From Pseudomonas xantholysinigenes (GTDB lineage Bacteria > Pseudomonadota > Gammaproteobacteria > Pseudomonadales > Pseudomonadaceae): a stretch of 64,000 nt of DNA. Position 1 is the first letter of the stretch. Each line of letters begins with the position of its first letter. Shown here one piece after another: positions 62,042 through 64,000 of this stretch. The position numbers and the translations under genes were made by a program. The notes beneath the pieces were generated by a model. That model was not told the DNA's origin. It saw nothing but the letters and a program-made list of their open reading frames with translations, and did not search any database. The stretch covers positions 2,051,501 to 2,115,500 of the forward strand of contig NZ_CP077095.1 of NCBI RefSeq assembly GCF_014268885.2. Direction: 5' to 3'.

Positions 62042-63262
62042 TCAGGCCTCGGCCAGGGTCTTGCCAGGCGCCTTGCGGCCCCACGGCAGCAGCAGCGCGG
62101 ACAGGCCCGCGGCAGCGGCGGTGGCCACGGTCAGCACCAGCGCGGTGAGCTGGTAGCTGTGGTTGCGGTCATAGTCCAGGGCGCCCAGCTGGGTGGCCGC
62201 CATGGCGCCCAGCTGGTGCACCAGGAACAGCGCGCCGAACACCTTGCCCTTGATCTGGCTGCCGTAGAGGTCGAAGCAGAAGGCCGAGGTCAGTACCACG
62301 GTCCCCAGGTAGCTGGCGCCGAAGATGATCGCGAACAGGTACACCGAGGTGGTGCTGGGCTGGACCAGCAGCAGGGCCACCGCCGCGCAGCGCAGCAGGT
62401 AGAAGAACGCCAGCAGCGCGCCCTTGTTGTAGCGCGTCGCCAGCCAGCCGGCGAGCAGGCCGCTGATCAGTTCCAGCACGCCGAGCAGGCTCAGGCTGCT
62501 GGCCTGGACCGACAGCGCCACCCCTTCGCCCTGCCAGTAGGGCACCAGGTGCACATCGATGAAGGCCATGGTCGCGCCGCAAGTGGCGAAGCTCAACGCC
62601 AGCAGCAGGAAGCGCGCGTCACCGAGCAGAAAGCCCAGGGAGGTCGGCTGGTTGTCGCTGGTCGGCTGCGCTGCCAGCGGCACGGTCCTGGCGACCCAGA
62701 ACAGCGCCGCGCTCAGCGGCAGCAGGAACACCAGGCCGACCCCGCCGAACAGGGTTTGCCATGGCACCGTCGGCGCCAGCCAGATCCACAGCGGCGACAG
62801 CACCACGAAGCCGATCGCGGTACCGTTGGTGACCACGGCAAAGGCGAACGCCTTGGACTTCTCCGTCACCAGGCGGTCGACCAGGATGCCCATCGGCACG
62901 TAGGTCATGGCGGCCAGGGCGAAGGCGCCAAGCAGGCCATACAAGACGATGAAGACCATCAGGTGGGTGTCGAACAGGCTGACCCCGAGCAGCACCACGC
63001 CACCGCAGACACTGCCGAGCACCACGGTCCACAGCGGCCCGACGCGGTCGCTCAGGGCACCGACCAGTGGCGAGGCCAGGCCGATGGTCAGGACGAACAG
63101 GGTGCCGCCGGTGGCCAGGGCGGAGCGGCTGCCGCCAAAGTGCGCGGCCAGGTCGACGAAGTACACCTGGAACAGGCCCTTGATGGCACTGGAAAAGAAC
63201 ATGACCAGGAAGCCGACGCTGAGTACGCCGGCCACCAGGGCGGCGCTGTGTTGTTTGTTCAT
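62042..63262 (-). CDS. MFS transporter
   Basis: A 406-residue inner-membrane carrier with 12 predicted helices; GALSDRVGP is the MFS loop motif between helices 2 and 3. It looks like the monocarboxylate/oxalate-antiporter-like part of MFS. I prefer the ATG at 63262 (GGGGA six bases upstream) to one four codons earlier. It lies 20 bases after the diiron oxidase and 35 before the PLP enzyme. It probably moves the pathway's substrate or product. Confidence 0.85.
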   Translation of the reverse strand: MNKQHSAALVAGVLSVGFLVMFFSSAIKGLFQVYFVDLAAHFGGSRSALATGGTLFVLTIGLASPLVGALSDRVGPLWTVVLGSVCGGVVLLGVSLFDTHLMVFIVLYGLLGAFALAAMTYVPMGILVDRLVTEKSKAFAFAVVTNGTAIGFVVLSPLWIWLAPTVPWQTLFGGVGLVFLLPLSAALFWVARTVPLAAQPTSDNQPTSLGFLLGDARFLLLALSFATCGATMAFIDVHLVPYWQGEGVALSVQASSLSLLGVLELISGLLAGWLATRYNKGALLAFFYLLRCAAVALLLVQPSTTSVYLFAIIFGASYLGTVVLTSAFCFDLYGSQIKGKVFGALFLVHQLGAMAATQLGALDYDRNHSYQLTALVLTVATAAAAGLSALLLPWGRKAPGKTLAEA

Positions 63263-63282
63263 GGCGGTCCCCACGGGCTGGC

Positions 63283-64000
63283 TCAGGCCGGAACGGCGAT
63301 GGCGGGTTTGCAGTAGTGCCGGTACATGTCTTCGTACATGTCGTAGAACATCTGGCAGGTGAGGTCGACCGCCTCCAAGGCTTCACGCTGCATCTGTTCG
63401 GTGACGCAGAGCGTGCTGACCAGGGCCAGGCCCTGGGCAACGTGGCCGACGTCTTCTTTTTGGTGGACGGAGAAGAACAGCAGGTCTTTCTCGGTCAGGC
63501 CGTAGACCTTGCCCAGCAACTCGTGGCGGGCCTCGTCGGCGACGGTTTCCAGGTTCTGCCCTTCGCTGGCGATCATCACCGCGGCCGCGCCGATATGATA
63601 GCGCTGCGGATCGCGCACGGCGGCCAGGCGATAGTCGATCAGGCGCTGGGTGGCCGGCAGCGGCGTCTCGGCGTCGCGTTCGGCGTCGCTCACGCCCAGG
63701 GCGCGAATGAAGTTCTGCATCAAGGTCACGTGGTTGTCGGTTCGCGACAGACGGCCGGTCTCTTCCTCGTAGCAGTTGATCAGCAGGGCGCGCTTGAAGG
63801 CAGGCGAGGGGCAGTGGAAGAACAGGTGCTCGACGTAGGTGAGGAAATAGCGGGTCAGCTGATACCCCTGCATGGCCACCTTGCGCAGCAGGTGGATGTT
63901 CCTGGCGCTGGGGTCGAGCAGTTCGCGGAAGATCGGGTGGGCCATGGTCAGGTGGCGGTGCAGGGTGTCTTCCAGGGTCTTCTTGAATTCGCGTTGGCTT
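63283..64000 (-). CDS. Haem-oxygenase-like diiron oxidase (HDO/CADD type), 5' part outside window
   Basis: An all-helical protein of the TenA/PqqC-like fold with a diiron-type ligand set: CYEEETGRLSRTDNH, ASEGQNLETVADEARHE and FFSVHQKEDVGHVAQGL (H-x4-D-x2-H). Related enzymes (UndA, BesC, SznF domain, CADD) perform oxidative C-C cleavage or N-oxygenation. The frame stays open and coding-like from the Met at 63945 to the right edge (FKKTLEDTLHRHLTMAHPIF), so the true start is beyond 64000. First visible gene of an operon with an MFS transporter and a PLP enzyme. Confidence 0.8.
   Translation of the reverse strand, partial: SQREFKKTLEDTLHRHLTMAHPIFRELLDPSARNIHLLRKVAMQGYQLTRYFLTYVEHLFFHCPSPAFKRALLINCYEEETGRLSRTDNHVTLMQNFIRALGVSDAERDAETPLPATQRLIDYRLAAVRDPQRYHIGAAAVMIASEGQNLETVADEARHELLGKVYGLTEKDLLFFSVHQKEDVGHVAQGLALVSTLCVTEQMQREALEAVDLTCQMFYDMYEDMYRHYCKPAIAVPA

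Overview
The window comes from a GC-rich fluorescent pseudomonad, most likely of the Pseudomonas putida group. Evidence for this is the fused nuoCD gene, the roughly 441-residue AceA, a second EF-G, the gacA-uvrC-pgsA-tRNA-Gly block, and many copies of the Pseudomonas REP palindrome (core GGGAGCGGGTTTACCCGCGAA and variants). No sequence search was possible; all names come from reading motifs, lengths and context.

Layout. 1-12.3 kb: the nuo operon for complex I on the minus strand, nuoA to nuoM, with nuoM cut by the left edge. Its 5' gap holds a Fur-box-like palindrome. 12.7-22.4 kb: a YhhN-family membrane protein, aceA (glyoxylate shunt), an isolated small secretin-like protein, a SulP anion transporter, fusA2, two small unknowns and a class III aminotransferase. 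22.6-29.8 kb: a LysR regulator divergent from a GABA-type permease, a hotdog thioesterase, two GNAT acetyltransferases, a GST, a PiT phosphate transporter and a DUF488 protein.

29.8-43.9 kb: an eleven-gene alginate-type exopolysaccharide operon on the minus strand. Its order is algD-alg8-alg44-algK-algE-algI-algJ-algF-algX-algL-algG, not the usual D-8-44-K-E-G-X-L-I-J-F-A. There is no algA, and the AlgG-like protein has lost the DPHD catalytic motif (it reads DVRD). Polymerase, c-di-GMP receptor, export and acetylation residues look intact, so the product may be an acetylated polymannuronate-like polymer lacking epimerisation. An AT-rich 634-base gap with inverted repeats separates it from a divergent XRE-type regulator.

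44.5-48.3 kb: XRE regulator, gacA (TTG start), uvrC, pgsA, tRNA-Gly(GCC). 48.7-51.7 kb: a probable periplasmic redox trio (cytochrome c5-type lipoprotein, Tat-exported lactone-oxidase-like flavoprotein, Tat-exported DSD1-like PLP protein). 51.8-53.1 kb: an IS110-family element inserted in a REP palindrome. Its bridge RNA can be read: both target guides match the interrupted REP and both donor guides match the element ends. 53.2-60.5 kb: a Phenol_MetA-type outer-membrane protein, an AraC regulator, a MipA/OmpV protein, a ProQ/FinO protein, a LysR regulator with a palindromic operator, a broken BBP2-type porin and a GlxA-type regulator. 60.5-64 kb: an operon entering from the right edge with a haem-oxygenase-like diiron oxidase, an MFS transporter, a MetZ/MetB-type PLP enzyme and a small membrane protein, which looks like an uncharacterised small-molecule pathway.
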